Position numbers and translations under genes: made by a program. A DNA stretch of 64,000 nt from Toxorhynchites rutilus septentrionalis. Lineage: Eukaryota > Arthropoda > Insecta > Diptera > Culicidae. A model generated the notes under the pieces. That model was not told the origin of the DNA and did not search any database. It saw only the letters and a program-made list of their open reading frames with translations. Positions 35,630-47,357 of this stretch are shown piece by piece. The stretch lies in assembly GCF_029784135.1 (NCBI RefSeq), contig NC_073745.1:51660285-51724284 (forward strand). The letters run 5' to 3'. Each line of letters begins with the position of its first letter. Within the stretch, counting starts at the first letter, position 1.

Positions 35630-38600
35630 CTGAAAAAATACCAAATAAGGAGCAGTTTCCTAGACAGGGAAGAGTACATCAACCGTTCCGTTCATTCTGC
35701 ATCGGAGTAGTGGAGGATTTATGTCACAAAATTAAGGATTGTCAATTTAGGGAAGGGAGGTGTGGCTGTGACTGTAATATTATAACAGAGAGATTAAACT
35801 TTAATAGTCTGAAATTCCCAACTCTTGTCAATAATAATAGAATAGAAAAGAGGAAAATCGTACAAGTTTTTTGGAAAATACGTGCATTACATTGTGACAA
35901 CTGCTCCAGGCGATGAAAATGTAAACGATCTAGCTTTAGTAAGTTGTGTAATAAAAAATACTGGAAAAATCGCTGGATTAGACCAGGTATTCATCATTAG
36001 CTTCATTTACAAACATTACAAAACAACGCCTTAACATAATTCATCATAATCAGCGTACCGAGAGATTGCTTGCCCCTGTGTCTATGACTTAACAGTGTAA
36101 TTATTCATTCCCGTCGCACTGTCTGAGTGAGAAGCCCTAAGCGAACTCTAAATACACAACGAGATTTTTTTTTAAACGGAATAACTTGTCTCGTTACGAA
36201 TGATTGAACCCGCTGTTCTCGTTTTCTGCTATAAATTCGGCCACGTCATGAAGCAGTAAAAGAACGATTAATCCCATGTCACGGTATATCCTCCGTAGCC
36301 ATCTTTACTCGTCTGTTTAACGCTCATTGAATCCAAATTCGAGTGGATAACTTGGTATAAAAACTGGGACAGAAATAGAAAAAAAAATCTTGTTAGAAGA
36401 AGTCGTTCCATCTTGCGAAGGCGTCGCCTGAAAGTGACCGTGAAAAAGTGTGAAACTTTAAACTTGACGTTTCCCTGACACACTCACTCCCACTTATTCT
36501 ATTTTTTGGTCCCTCAGTTTTCCATCCACAGTGAACCATAATGTATCGCTAGCGCTGCAAATTGGCAATGATGATAATCATCTGCAAATGTAGCGGCAAC
36601 AAAAAATAAATAAAGAGAAATTGCGTGAGAAGAAGCGGAAAAGCTTCGGAATAAAGTTTCCACCCTCCTCCACCCCTTCGGGCGCTAGGTTCCGCCGGCC
36701 CCGGGGGATAGACGACAACGTGACAGACATGTAAAGCAATATGTATCCATGGCTGACGAAGACGACGATGGAGACGCCACGGCCACTGCCCATAGAGAGG
36801 AACCGTTTGCTCTGTATGGAGCTAACAAAATAATGGCAACGAGGAAAGAAAAGATAAAATCATAATATCACTTTTTATTTGTAGATTTGAGGCAGATTTC
36901 TTTTCAACGGCTGTTACTATCAAAAGTGCCTTTCACTGTTGCTCGTGTTTTTCCTTCCGTCCTTCCTTCTTCCGGCTTCCTTTTGGGCGCGCCTCGTTTA
37001 AATACGGCCGCTGGAAAATCACAGCAATGAAGGAAAATGGTTCTTTTTTCGTCATTTTGATGGGAAGGAAGCATTGTTTGATGGTGTTTTACAGCGGGGC
37101 TTAGTAATTATGTGGGGGGAAATGTGAAAAATTTATGCGGGTGTTAGCAGAAATGGTGTGATGATTTTGCGTGTTCCGATCCCAGGTTACCGATTACCGC
37201 CGCATTTGGCGTAAAACAATCGCGCCGCAGTTATGTTTGTCTTGATAAAAAACTAGAGGTACTTTCGACGTCACAAAACTAGTTTTTTACACCTCTACTC
37301 GCCGGGTAAACTACCCGATAAATCACTGTTGTTAATAATTTATAAAGACGGGCACCCTAATTATGACGTTCATTAATCACCAAGCATCCAATGGAGCTCG
37401 AAAATGGCGAACAGAAAAAAATAAGTGGACCAAATCGGCGCGGCCGGAAACAAGTCGTGGCCGGGGGGAGAGTCGTTGGCATCGCCAAACTTTGCGCAAA
37501 AAGGTGTGTAGGCTTATACGATTTTGCGGGTCGCAACCTCATTATCGGAGCGGATATTTCCGTTCGAGCGGAGGAAAACCAGCATAATTAATGGGAGGTA
37601 ATTACTCCTTCGCCCCCGCCACCGGAAAGGTATATTAAAAACACGCTTCCTAGGTGAAACAATAAAAAGCTGTTGAAATTCCGTACATTTTCTGCGTGCG
37701 TCGGCATACGGAGGCTCCCGAGGGGCAAATATTGGGGGGTGGGGCCCTCACACATAAGTGATGGTCCAAAAAAAGAGGAAAGATTTTACCTTCAAGGGTT
37801 CATTGATTATGTATGCCGCCGGAGGCACTCGTGAGCGCGGGTAACCTCAAACATGGTAGAAACCGCTTCATCTTGCTGGCGTGCGCATTTTTGATGTCAA
37901 TCAATCCTCATTATATTTTCCCCGTTCGCTAAGCACACAGTACAAACAAGATGTAAATGAAGCGCTCATCGCCCTTCGGAAGAGGGCACAGAATATCTGC
38001 CGTGTACTTTCGAATCGACCCCCCGCCCCGCCCGAGGGGGCGTGGAAGTGTCGGGAGCATGATTTTCGGCATTTTTTATGTAGATTTTCCGGCCGGTCCC
38101 ATCCATTATGGTTATTCAAATGGGAGAGAAGCGCTGAAATGCTCCCGGTGAAATATCGATCATACCAAATGGGAATTGATAATAGTCGATCTTTTATTAT
38201 GGGGATACTGTTACCTTGGTTCGGAGAGTCTTACCGGGCCAAGCACTTCTTCCGGGGTTACCAGATAATCATGCATAATCATGGTGCTCGAGGGCTCAAT
38301 GGCCCCTCGGCACGAAGAAAGAAGCCATTGAAGATTCTTTACTGGCGAAATCTACAGAGTGCTTTTAAGCTTCATGCCGTTAGGGACCCATACAGGGAAC
38401 ATTACTTTTACTTTTCTTTTTACGATTATTTTTAAGATATTCCGTTGGATAGATACATAAAAATATGTATGCGAGATAATGAGCACATTGAACAACGTTT
38501 TTACGTTATAGGTAATTATATTTCATCTTCTTCCTCTATTAAACCGTATTATTTCTCATTACAGCATATTGAAAGTAACAACCAGTGTATGCTTCCCTTG

Positions 38601-38940
38601 TGCGTGCAACCGAAAAATAATGTGATGTAGCAAATAAGAATCGACACAAAGCTAAAAGACATACAAAATATCTGGACTGAAATTGTCGCAATCTGAGTCT
38701 CTGTTAACGTCGAACTTTTACCGATTTCCATTCGTTTGACAAATTATCATTTTACAAGCTTTTAGTTTCGAAATTTCTTAAGTATTTTTTTTTTGCTTTG
38801 TTGTGTGTATGTTCAATGAACAAAATGTGTATTTTTTATACGTTGGTATACAAAAATATTGTTTTAGTCCTGTAGTGGTTTGGAGAAACAGCCAAAAAAC
38901 TTTTGTTTTCTTCCCAGACATTTTTTCTATTAATCATATA
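35630..38940. other. Apparently single-copy region, partly GC-rich, no gene called
   Basis: 36500-38430 lacks any repeat I can match elsewhere in the window and is richer in G+C than its surroundings. An open frame of 184 codons (37881-38435, plus) is the longest here that is not explained by an element, but it shows no domain, signal peptide or codon pattern I can defend. If a host regulatory element or exon exists in the window, this is the likeliest area. Confidence 0.4.
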
Positions 38941-38943
38941 CAG

Positions 38944-39900
38944 TAGGGTGCCAATGAAAATGGTCATCTCGGAATTCAAAAAGTTATCACATTAAAAATG
39001 TTCATCACCTCGAAAAAACATCTTATGCCGAATTTCAGCTCAATCGGACTTAAGGGAGAGTGGCGCAAAGCGGTCAAAATTTGAGTTAAAGTATGGTTTT
39101 GGGTGCCAATAAAAATAGTTATCTCGATTTTTCATTCGGAACTTGCTACGAAATGTTGATTTGCACGATAAAATACCCTATGCAAAATATTAGCTCATTT
39201 TGATTTCATTTACGGGAGTCACAAACGTTAAAATTTGAGTTTTGAGTTCTTTTTAAACAAAAAATCACCGAAAATCGAGGCTTTCAAAAAAAAAAAATTG
39301 ATGCCAAATGTCTTAAAATTGCATTACTCGTCGAGATTTACAGTTATCTCGATTTTTTTTTGTTATGCGTGTCATGCAATTATAAGGCATTTGGCATCAA
39401 ACATTTTTTTTTGGAAACCTCGATTTTCGGTGATTTTTCGTTTTTCAAAAAAACTCAAATTTTAACGTTTGTGACACCAGTAAATGAAGTCAGAATGAGC
39501 TAATATTTTGCATATTAGGGTATATCATCGTGCAAAACAACATTTCGTAGCAAGTTCCGAATAAAAAATTGCGATAACTATTTTTATTGGCACCCAAAAC
39601 CATACTTTTCGTTTCGTACTCCGAAAAAAAAATCCAGATTGCTGATTTTTGTCAAAAATGTTTTTTTTTTCGAGATGACACTAGATCTCGACGTTTCATG
39701 CAAAAACCCCGATTTCCTTTACTCCCCCCTTGGGTGATTTTTCGATTTTCAAAAAACTCAAACCGCTTTGCGCCACTCTCCCTTAAGTCCGATTGAGCTG
39801 AAATTCGGCATAGGGTGTTTTTTCGAGGTGGTGAACATTTTGTATAGGGTACCTTTTTGAAATTTTAGGGTCGATTTCTTTCCATATATGCATTGGCACT
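38944..39900. mobile_element. ~960-bp hairpin (foldback) MITE
   Basis: Ends TAGGGTGCCAATG and its complement (CATTGGCACTCTA). The two halves are complementary in register over most of their length: 39035-39075 with 39765-39812, 39108-39235 with 39450-39605, and 39255-39300 with 39390-39440. The axis lies near 39340. No coding capacity. Confidence 0.85.
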
Positions 39901-40339
39901 CTAATATACAGCCAAGCCTTCTGGGCGATTTTGGATCGATATTTTGGCAATCGATCTTTTCATCTCCGATTTCCGAATCAGTGAACATTGATTGAAATCC
40001 CACCAAAAACCACCTGACAAGTTTCAGTAACATGGATTTCACGTTGTGAATTTAGTGATCGTAAATTTAGGAAAAGCAGTTTTGTAAATTTGGTCATTAC
40101 AAAACAAGTAGTCACAAGTTACGTTTACACCATCACATTCACAAGGCTGACAGTGAAAATTGTGATGAATTTGGATAATGACATCTAAAGGGTGTGTCAC
40201 ATCAAATTGCATCACGGAAGAAACGCTGTAGAAATTTAATTTTTAGAAATTATATCTTCAACTTTCGCTTATAATCAGATAAGAGTGTATAGATCACGTT
40301 GGTCATGCTTCACTGTCAATTTTTCGTAAATTTGGAAAA

Positions 40340-40929
40340 ATGTCGTCGAACGAAAAAGAACGTCGTGAATTAATCCTGTGCACTCATTTCGAGAATCCGG
40401 AGTTGTCACATCGGGACATCGGTAAGATGCTGGGAATCGTCCAATCCACGGTCAGCAGAGTACTAAAACGATACTTCGAGAACCTAACCATCGACCGGAA
40501 GGTAAAGAACGGCAAAAATGGATGCTCCGTCAGTGAAAAAGATCACAAGCGCGTAGTTAAGCAGTTTAGACGTGATCCGAGAAGTTCGGTCCGGAATGTC
40601 GTCAATAAGCTGAATTTGTCAAGTTCATTCGTCCAGCGAACCAAGCAGCGGGAGGGCCTGCGCACATATAAGGTTCAGAAGGCTCCTAACCGCGACGAAA
40701 GGCAAAACATGGTGGGGAAGACGCAAGCCCGGAAGCTGTACACCGAAATGCTGACGAAGCCGCATTGCCTGGTAATGGACGACGAAACCTACGTCAAAGC
40801 GGACTTTCGTCAGCTGCCGGGCCTGTTGTTCTTCTCCGCAGAGGACAAATTCAGCGTTCCGGAGGAGATTCGCAAGCAGAAACTATCCAAGTTTGCCAAA
40901 AAGAGAAAGCTGAGCGCCCCCTTCGTGAT
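40340..40929 (+). pseudogene. DD37E transposase, N-terminal part
   Basis: Starts MSSNEKERRELILCTHF. It has two HTH segments (about residues 20-50 and 80-110) and the first catalytic block MDDETYVKADF. After the segment ending KFAKK the frame has lost residues expected before the second catalytic block. It is interrupted at 40930 by the retrotransposon. Downstream residues in the same frame come from the insert. Confidence 0.9.
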
Positions 40930-42443
40930 TTTTTTTTCCCAAAATATATATTTTATTAGGGCACATGTGGCGTTAGCCTGACGGGGCCGGGAGTCCAATA
41001 TTTTGACAATTTTTGTCTTACAACTATGTTAGTAATATGGAACCGATTACTCGCGGTTGGCTCGAGGTTAGTATTACAAGTGTTCTCATAATTGGTATGT
41101 TGCAGTCTTCGATGCTCTGTACGTGTGCCCGACACGGGATACTTCCTATTGGGATGCAGCTGACCATTAATCAGCAACGCCCCCCTAGTCTGTACCCCAT
41201 ATCTAGCGTGGTGCGTCTTTCTCGACTCGAGGAATCCAGGATAGAATGGTCACTAGCCGGCGCAATCATCAGCTTGTGTAGAGTTGTCATAAGCGGTACA
41301 ACCTTTGGCTCTTGTTGAATCATCAGTGGACTACACAACCTTTGGCCCGTGTATCTGTAAAGAGTGTGTGTATGTATTGCCGTGACTAAGTAAAAGTTTA
41401 TCGATCGGATAGGAGGGATATGAAACGGGGACACAACGAAGGAAAAATCATTAAACGTTGACATCGGCGTTTCTGAGGAACAGGTATAGATGAAGCAGAA
41501 GATCAGGATCACGGCTACCTAAGATATCCCGGACGGGGATATCCGATTGTCTGCCTTGTGCTCTCAGTGCTCTAGAGAGCTGAGAGCGAGCAGCATGGAA
41601 CCGGATACACGACCAGACAACATGCTCGATGTCGTGGTAGCCATCGCCACAATCACAAAGATTGTTTGCTGCGAGCCCAATGCGATAGAGATGCGCGTTT
41701 AGGTTGTAGTGATTGGACATGAGCCGAGATATCACGCGAATGAAATCACGACCTACATTCAATCCCTTAAACCAAGCACTCGTCGAAACCTTAGGGATAA
41801 TCGTGTGTAACCAGCGACCGAACTCATCTTCACTCCACATGCGCTGCCAACTAACGAGTGTGTCCTGACGAGGAATGTGACAAAAATCATTATAGGCAAT
41901 TTGCCTTTCAAAAAGTGTACCTTCTGAAGCGCCCACCTTAGCTAGCGAGTCCGCTTTCTCATTCCCCGGAATCGAGCAATGAGAGGGAACCCATGCTAAG
42001 GTAATCTTGAATAATTTTTCGACCAAAACACTCAATAGATGTCTTATTCTTGTTAGGAAATAAGATGAGCGTTTATCAACTTTCATTGAACGAATTGCCT
42101 CTATTGAGCTGAGACTGTCTGAAAAAATAAAATAATGGTCGATGGGCAATGTTTCAATGATCCCTAATGCGTAATATATCGCACCCAGTTCAGCGACATA
42201 CACGGTACAAGGATCTTTGAGTTTGAAAGAGGCACTGGAATTTTCATTGAAGATGCCGAAGCCAGTGGACCCGTTTATGAATGAACCGTCAGTAAAGAAC
42301 ATTTTATCAGATCCAACTTTCCCATATTCTGCCGAAAATATCGGCGGAATAGAATCGGAGCGTAGGTGATCTGGGATTCAATGGATTTTTTGTCGCATGG
42401 ACAGATCAAAAATGACAAAGGGTCATTTTTTTTTTTTTGATGA
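40930..42443 (-). mobile_element. I-like non-LTR retrotransposon, 5'-truncated 3' fragment
   Basis: The 9-bp target duplication CTTCGTGAT flanks it (40921-40929 and 42444-42452). On the minus strand it contains the RNase H domain, the 3' UTR and an A-rich tail after AAATATATATTTTGG. It is nearly identical to 47855-48840 plus the 3' UTR of the larger copy. The last ~30 bp before 42443 do not match that copy and may be filler or a truncation scar. Confidence 0.92.
41451..42302 (-). pseudogene. I-like RNase H and C-terminal region
   Basis: Reads MFFTDGSFINGSTGFG from 42302 with RNase H residues (TDGS, AELGAIYYAL, FSDSLSSIEA, WVPSHCSIPGNEKADSLAK). A CCHC-like motif (CDCGDGYHDIEHVVWSC) follows. 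Uninterrupted to its natural stop, but it is only the C-terminal quarter of the ORF2 protein and lacks RT. Confidence 0.88.
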
Positions 42444-42452
42444 CTTCGTGAT

Positions 42453-42850
42453 GACCAGCACGGTAAACGGGCAGGTTTACCTTAAGGAGTGCCTACAGAA
42501 GCGCTTACTACCACTATTGAAGCAGCACGAGGGCCCGACCATCTTTTGGCCGAATCTCGCTTCGTGCCACTATTCAAAGGACGTGTTTGGAGTGGTACGA
42601 AGCCAACGGGGTCACCTTCGTGCCAAAGGAAATGAACCCGCCCAACGCGCCGGAGCTTCGCCCAATAGAGAAATATTGAGCGATTATGAGGCAGGCCCTC
42701 CGGAAGAACCCAAAAGTTGTCAAATCGGAGGCGGACTTCAAGAGAAAATGGATTTCTGTTCAAAAAAAACTACAACCTGACGTTATACAGAACCTTATGG
42801 ACGGGGTAAAGAGGAAGGTGCGAGCATACGGGCTTGGGCTCGAAGTATGA
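42453..42850 (+). pseudogene. DD37E transposase, C-terminal part
   Basis: Resumes after the retrotransposon. The second catalytic block reads WPNLASCHYS instead of WPDLASCH, so the catalytic Asp is replaced by Asn. A frameshift follows shortly after. The third block (ELRPIEKY, with the Glu) is recognisable in another frame, ended by a stop right after it. The copy is therefore dead independently of the insertion. Confidence 0.85.
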
Positions 42851-43110
42851 ATAAAAAGAAAATGCCAAAAGTTGTTTAATAGTTTTTATTTTACTGTCTA
42901 AAATTTTCAAAAGGATCGGTCTACTGGGCGAATTTCTATAGCGTTTTTTCCGTGATGCAATTTGATGTGACACACCCTTTAGTCCGGCCGAAACGTTATG
43001 TTCTAGAATTAGAACTGCTACCAACTGGTTTCAGGTAAATGCCAGACGTTTGGCACGATTGGGTTTTATGGGATTATTGTCAGTTGAATTCTGGACGAAT
43101 ATTATTTGTT

Positions 43111-43769
43111 TTTTTTTTTATTAAATCGTTTATTTTTACAGGCTCAGTTACATAAGTTTAAAGGAGCCAAACTCCTGACTGTATTGTTACAAGTATATAT
43201 AAACATTTTTCCTTAATTCTAATGTTAATGGTGTAGAAAACCGATTATTCGCGGTCTACTCGAGTGACATATTTTCTTCAGGAAAAGGAAGGGATAAAAG
43301 GATATGTTGACAATGTTCACTCTCACATTCACACTCACATTCATTACACTCAATTCTTAAGCCTATCTTATATCTAATATGTTTTTACATTTCACCTTAT
43401 TCTATTGTTAATAAGAAGGGATTTGATTTCTCGCGAAGGAAAAGGAAAAGGAGAATATAAGGATATAAGGACAATCAGACACGAAGATCGATAACTTTTA
43501 GGAAGACATATATTTGGGACATGTAATCAAGGTCTAACCGAGCCAACACATCTCTCACCGGCACATTGGGCTGCCTTCCTCTAGCCCGAAGAGAGTTTTC
43601 TAAATTCGATCTGGCAACAAGATACTCCTCGCACGACCAAACAACGTGTTCGACGTCGTGGTAACCTTGGCCGCAGGCACAGATATTGCTGTCGGCAAGA
43701 TCAAAACGAAAGAGTAGCGCGTTTAACGAACAGTGATTGGACATGAGTCGGGAGAAGGTGCGAATAAAG
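43111..43769 (-). mobile_element. Second I-like retrotransposon 3' fragment (different family)
   Basis: A 14-bp target duplication GAATATTATTTGTT flanks it (43097-43110 and 43770-43783). The minus strand has a 5'-truncated C-terminal coding end at 43744-43475, with the CACGQGYHDVEHVVWSCEEY motif homologous to, but clearly diverged from, the other family. A 3' UTR of about 360 bp and a poly-A run follow. Confidence 0.9.
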
Positions 43770-43997
43770 GAATATTATTTGTTGAATTTCTAATAATTAT
43801 TTTCAATCAATTCATTCAATTAAATTATTCCATGACTGTACAAGATGAATGCTCTGGAAAATACTACTTTGTTTGGGCTTTCAAGTTTTTGTTGTCACCT
43901 TCATTCTGAGCATCAAAATAAAATGCCAATATGTTTGAATAGAAATGTGGAATGTTTATTCCACGTTTAAAAGAAAAAAAACGACAATTATATAGAA

Positions 43998-44400
43998 CTA
44001 GCTGACCCGGCAAACTTCGTCCCGCCCAAAATTTGTTTTTTTTTTGTTATCAATACCTTCAAACATTCACGTTTTCTTACTAAACGCAATTTCATGAGTC
44101 CAATCGCAGAACTGTTCATTGATTGATCTTCTAATCGACCCCGTTGAATTTACCTTTTACTATAAAATTCCTAGCACTTCTGCCACAACTAATCATTATA
44201 ATATCAGATTATTTTCAGACACAATTCTCGTTAAAGATTTTTCAACCACTTGCAAATAACATGTTTCTCCGTTATATGGAACAAATGTTTGATACAGAAT
44301 ATATGATAGAATAAAGACGAACCCCTCCCCTCTTCTCCCCTTAGAGAGAGGGGGGGGGGGGGTAGTGTCTATTCATCATAGAAACGTTTCGTGCATCCTA
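43998..44400 (+). repeat. Fragment of the 29495 repeat
   Basis: Begins ACTAGCTGACCCGGCAAACT and follows 29495-29780 closely before diverging at a G-rich run near 44350. Confidence 0.78.
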
Positions 44401-44429
44401 AAAGTGATAGTTTTGTTTCTTGTCGCAAA

Positions 44430-45110
44430 ATATTGGACTCGTTTTTTTTTTATTTTTCATTTCAGATTCCACTTCCATTTAGAGTGGTCAGAAAATTCAA
44501 CTTTTTCCCTTTTTTCTCCTAAAAAAATTTTGTTTTGCAAATATTCATAGCTTTTAAACAATTAGGATGAACATAGCAAATTGGAGCCAATCGGCTAGTA
44601 TTTTCTGGAAAAATATTATACTTGAAAAAAAATAGATTTTATTTTCGTAGTTATTGATTGTATTCGTTTTTTGAAAGTTTATATGGTTTCGGGATCAAGA
44701 GCGCTATGTTTTCTATATATTTTTTTGAAAGCTGAGTTTTTTTTTTACAACACATTCAAAAGACGGCGCCAGTGGTTGTATGGTTAGCGTAACAGCCTCA
44801 CAATCCGATCGGCCTGGGTTCAATCCCAGCTGGCGTCGTTGGGATTTTCTGAGGCGAAAAATCTCTGGTTACGTCTTCCTTCGGAGCGGAAGTAAAAGAA
44901 GTTGGCCCGGCTCATGAGTTGTTGAGTCTGATAGGTAGGAACAGGTGGAGTCGCCTCCCTGATGTCGGTGATTGGCACTAAAGTGGCGGAAATAGGCCGA
45001 CGAAAAATAAGCGAAGATAAAAAAAAAAAAATAAAAACACATTCAAATATGAGAGGTGTTTTCGTTTTCGTTTATGAGTAGAGTGACAAAAATATTTCAG
45101 GTATAAAAAT
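44430..45110. repeat. Foldback-family fragment, split by a SINE
   Basis: The GGTTTCGGGATCAAGAGCGC motif (44688) and following sequence match 54885 and 54519. The sequence continues after the SINE as AACACATTCAAATATGAGAG, matching 55045-55060. Confidence 0.7.
44761..45035 (+). mobile_element. tRNA-derived SINE (type 3), 275 bp, complete
   Basis: A tRNA-like head with A box near TGGTTGTATGG and B box GGTTCAATCCC, a ~190-bp body and a poly-A tail. The perfect 12-bp target duplication AACACATTCAAA lies at 44749-44760 and 45036-45047. It differs in head and body from the other two SINE types. It is not a functional tRNA gene. Confidence 0.93.
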
Positions 45111-45277
45111 AGGACAGGTAAGCAAAACAAAATATTTTAATATTTTTCGAAAAATTTTATTGAGTGAATAAAACCGAGTATAAAACAAAATAAAATATCC
45201 CAGATGTACCTGCTTTGTTCTCTACAACGAAGGAATATTTAGATGATGAAACGACGTTGTGAAGGAGATTATATGTT

Positions 45278-46210
45278 TTGAAAGCTTCATCACATAATAT
45301 ATCACATTCTAGATCGAAGTTCTGCTGTGATGTATTTTCCCTGTGTGAAACATGGCTTTCTTCAGCCGACGAGCTGAAATTCCACGATTTCAACATTATT
45401 CGCCTCGATCGAAATGACTCGTTTGGTGGCGTACTATTGGGGAATAAAAAATGTCACTCCTTCTATAGAGTCACTCTCCCATCGATGACAGGCATTGAAT
45501 TTGTTGCTTGCCAGACACAAATCAATGGCAAAGACCTCTGCATTGCTTCGATATATATCCCTCCCAGAACTACGGTAGGCCGCCATCAGTTCTTTGATAC
45601 TATCGAGGCAATGCCGGAGCCGCGGTTAATCTTAGGTGATTTCAACTCCCATGGAACAGCATGGGGATCACTTTACGATGACAACCGTGCCACTTTGATT
45701 TATGATCTGTGCGACAACTTCAAATTGACAGTTTTGAATACTGGGGAAGCAACCAGAATAGCCAATCCTCCTGCACGGGCAAGCATGCTAGACATATCTC
45801 TATGCTCTTCTTCGTTATCCCTGGATTGCATGTGGAAGGTAATCCAAGATCCCCACGGTAGTGATCACCTACCAATAATTTTATCGATCGCTAATGAATC
45901 AAGCTCTCGTGAGTCAGTCAATATTCCGTATGACCTCACGAAGAATATTGACTGGAGAACATTTGCGGAAATAATATCTGAAGCAATTGTTTCAATGCAT
46001 GAACTTCCTCCACTCGAAGAATATAACTTTAAATCGAGTTTGATTTACGAAAGCGCACTTCAAGCTCAAAAGAAACGTGTACCGGCTACCACTTTCCGAC
46101 GTCGTCCTCCATCACTTTGGTGGGACAAGGAGTGTTCAAAGGTCTACCTTGAAAAATCATCCGCTTTCAAAAAATTCAGGAAAACTGGATTAGTGGAATG
46201 GTTTGATTAA
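45278..46210 (+). pseudogene. I-like ORF2: APE endonuclease domain
   Basis: Has the endonuclease motifs ETWLSS, IYIPPR, GDFNSHGTAWGS and GSDHLPI in order. The first ~40-50 residues of the domain, with the N-terminal catalytic Asn, are missing. The first codons probably come from flanking DNA. The frame closes at 46208, and the RT continues in another frame from 46203, so one indel separates them. Confidence 0.88.
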
Positions 46211-47351
46211 AGCAAAAAAGCGTGGATATTGGCGGAAGTTCGTCAATGGTTTGTCAAGGGAGACCGCTATGAGCACTCTTTGGAATACGGCCAGGAAAAT
46301 GCGTGGCTGGAACCATACAAACGAAAGTGAGGAATACTCTGACCGTTGGATTTTTAACTTTGCAAGGAAGGTTTGCCCCGACACCGTTCCTGCACAAAAC
46401 GTCGTACGCGACATTCCACTTCAAAGCGATTATGAGAATTTTTCGATGGTGGAATTCTCAATTGCTCTTCTCTCATGTAACAATTCAGCTCCGGGGTCGG
46501 ACAAGATTAAATTCAACTTGTTGAAGAATCTTCCCGACTTGGCAAAACAGCGTTTGCTGAACTTGTTCAACAAGTTTCTGGAGCTGAATATTGTCCCGCA
46601 TGACTGGAGACAAGTGAGAGTGATAGCCATACGGAAACCCAACAAGCCGGCTAGCGATCACAACTCGTATAGGCCGATTTCAATGTTATCCTGTATTCGT
46701 AAATTGTTAGAGAAAATGATTCTACTTCGTTTGGACAAGTGGGTCGAAACGAACAATTTGCTGTCAAATACGCAGTTTGGCTTCCGCCGAGGTAAAGGGA
46801 CAAATGATTGTCTCGCGCTGCTATCTTCTGAAATCCAAATCGCATTTGCTCGCAAAGAACAAATGCCTTCCGTTTTTCTCGATATCAAAGGGGAATTTGA
46901 TTCAGTTTCCATGGAAATTCTCTCAGAGAAGCTTCATAATCGTGGACTTTCACCAATTCTGAATAATTTCCTGTACAATTTACTGTCTGAAAAGCACATG
47001 TTTTTCAATCATGGCAGCTTGAAATCTTCTCGATACAGTTTTATGGGCCTACCGCAAGGCTCCTGCCTAAGCCCCCTCTTGTACAGTTTTTACGTCAATG
47101 ATATGGATGATTGTCTAACGAGAGACTGCACGTTGAGACAACTTGCAGACGATGGAGTTATTTCCATCACGGGTACTAATCCCGTCGTTCTGCAAAAGTC
47201 GTTGCAAGATACCCTGAACAATCTGTTCACGTGGGCCCTCAAGCTGGGTATCGAATTCGAACACGAACCCGCCCAATTCACCTATCCGGCAAAACGATCA
47301 GGCACTCGATGTTTTTCAAATACCTTGGTGTATATATATGGTGTATATTGA
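46203..47351 (+). pseudogene. I-like ORF2: reverse transcriptase
   Basis: Shows the RT fingers (AIRKPNKPASDHNSYRPIS), palm (VFLDIKGEFDSV), GLPQGSCLSPLLY, and an active-site block reading QLADDGVIS, where Y/F-A-D-D is usual. The thumb breaks off near 47280 in a frameshifted tail, and the next frame picks up at 47358. Sequence expected between is partly deleted. Confidence 0.9.
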
Positions 47352-47357
47352 CTCTAA

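Larger units (their letters stand above)
40188..42979 (+). mobile_element. DD37E Tc1/mariner element, split by a retrotransposon
   Basis: TIRs begin AAGGGTGTGTCACATCAAAT on both sides, with TA at 40186-40187 and 42980-42981. Without the 1.5-kb insert the element is about 1.27 kb, normal for the family. It is distinct from the 14056 element in TIR and protein. Confidence 0.93.

Noticed and set aside
44764..44840. tRNA-like sequence that could be a tRNA gene
   Set aside because: It lacks a complete cloverleaf and is followed by a SINE body, a poly-A tail and a 12-bp target duplication.
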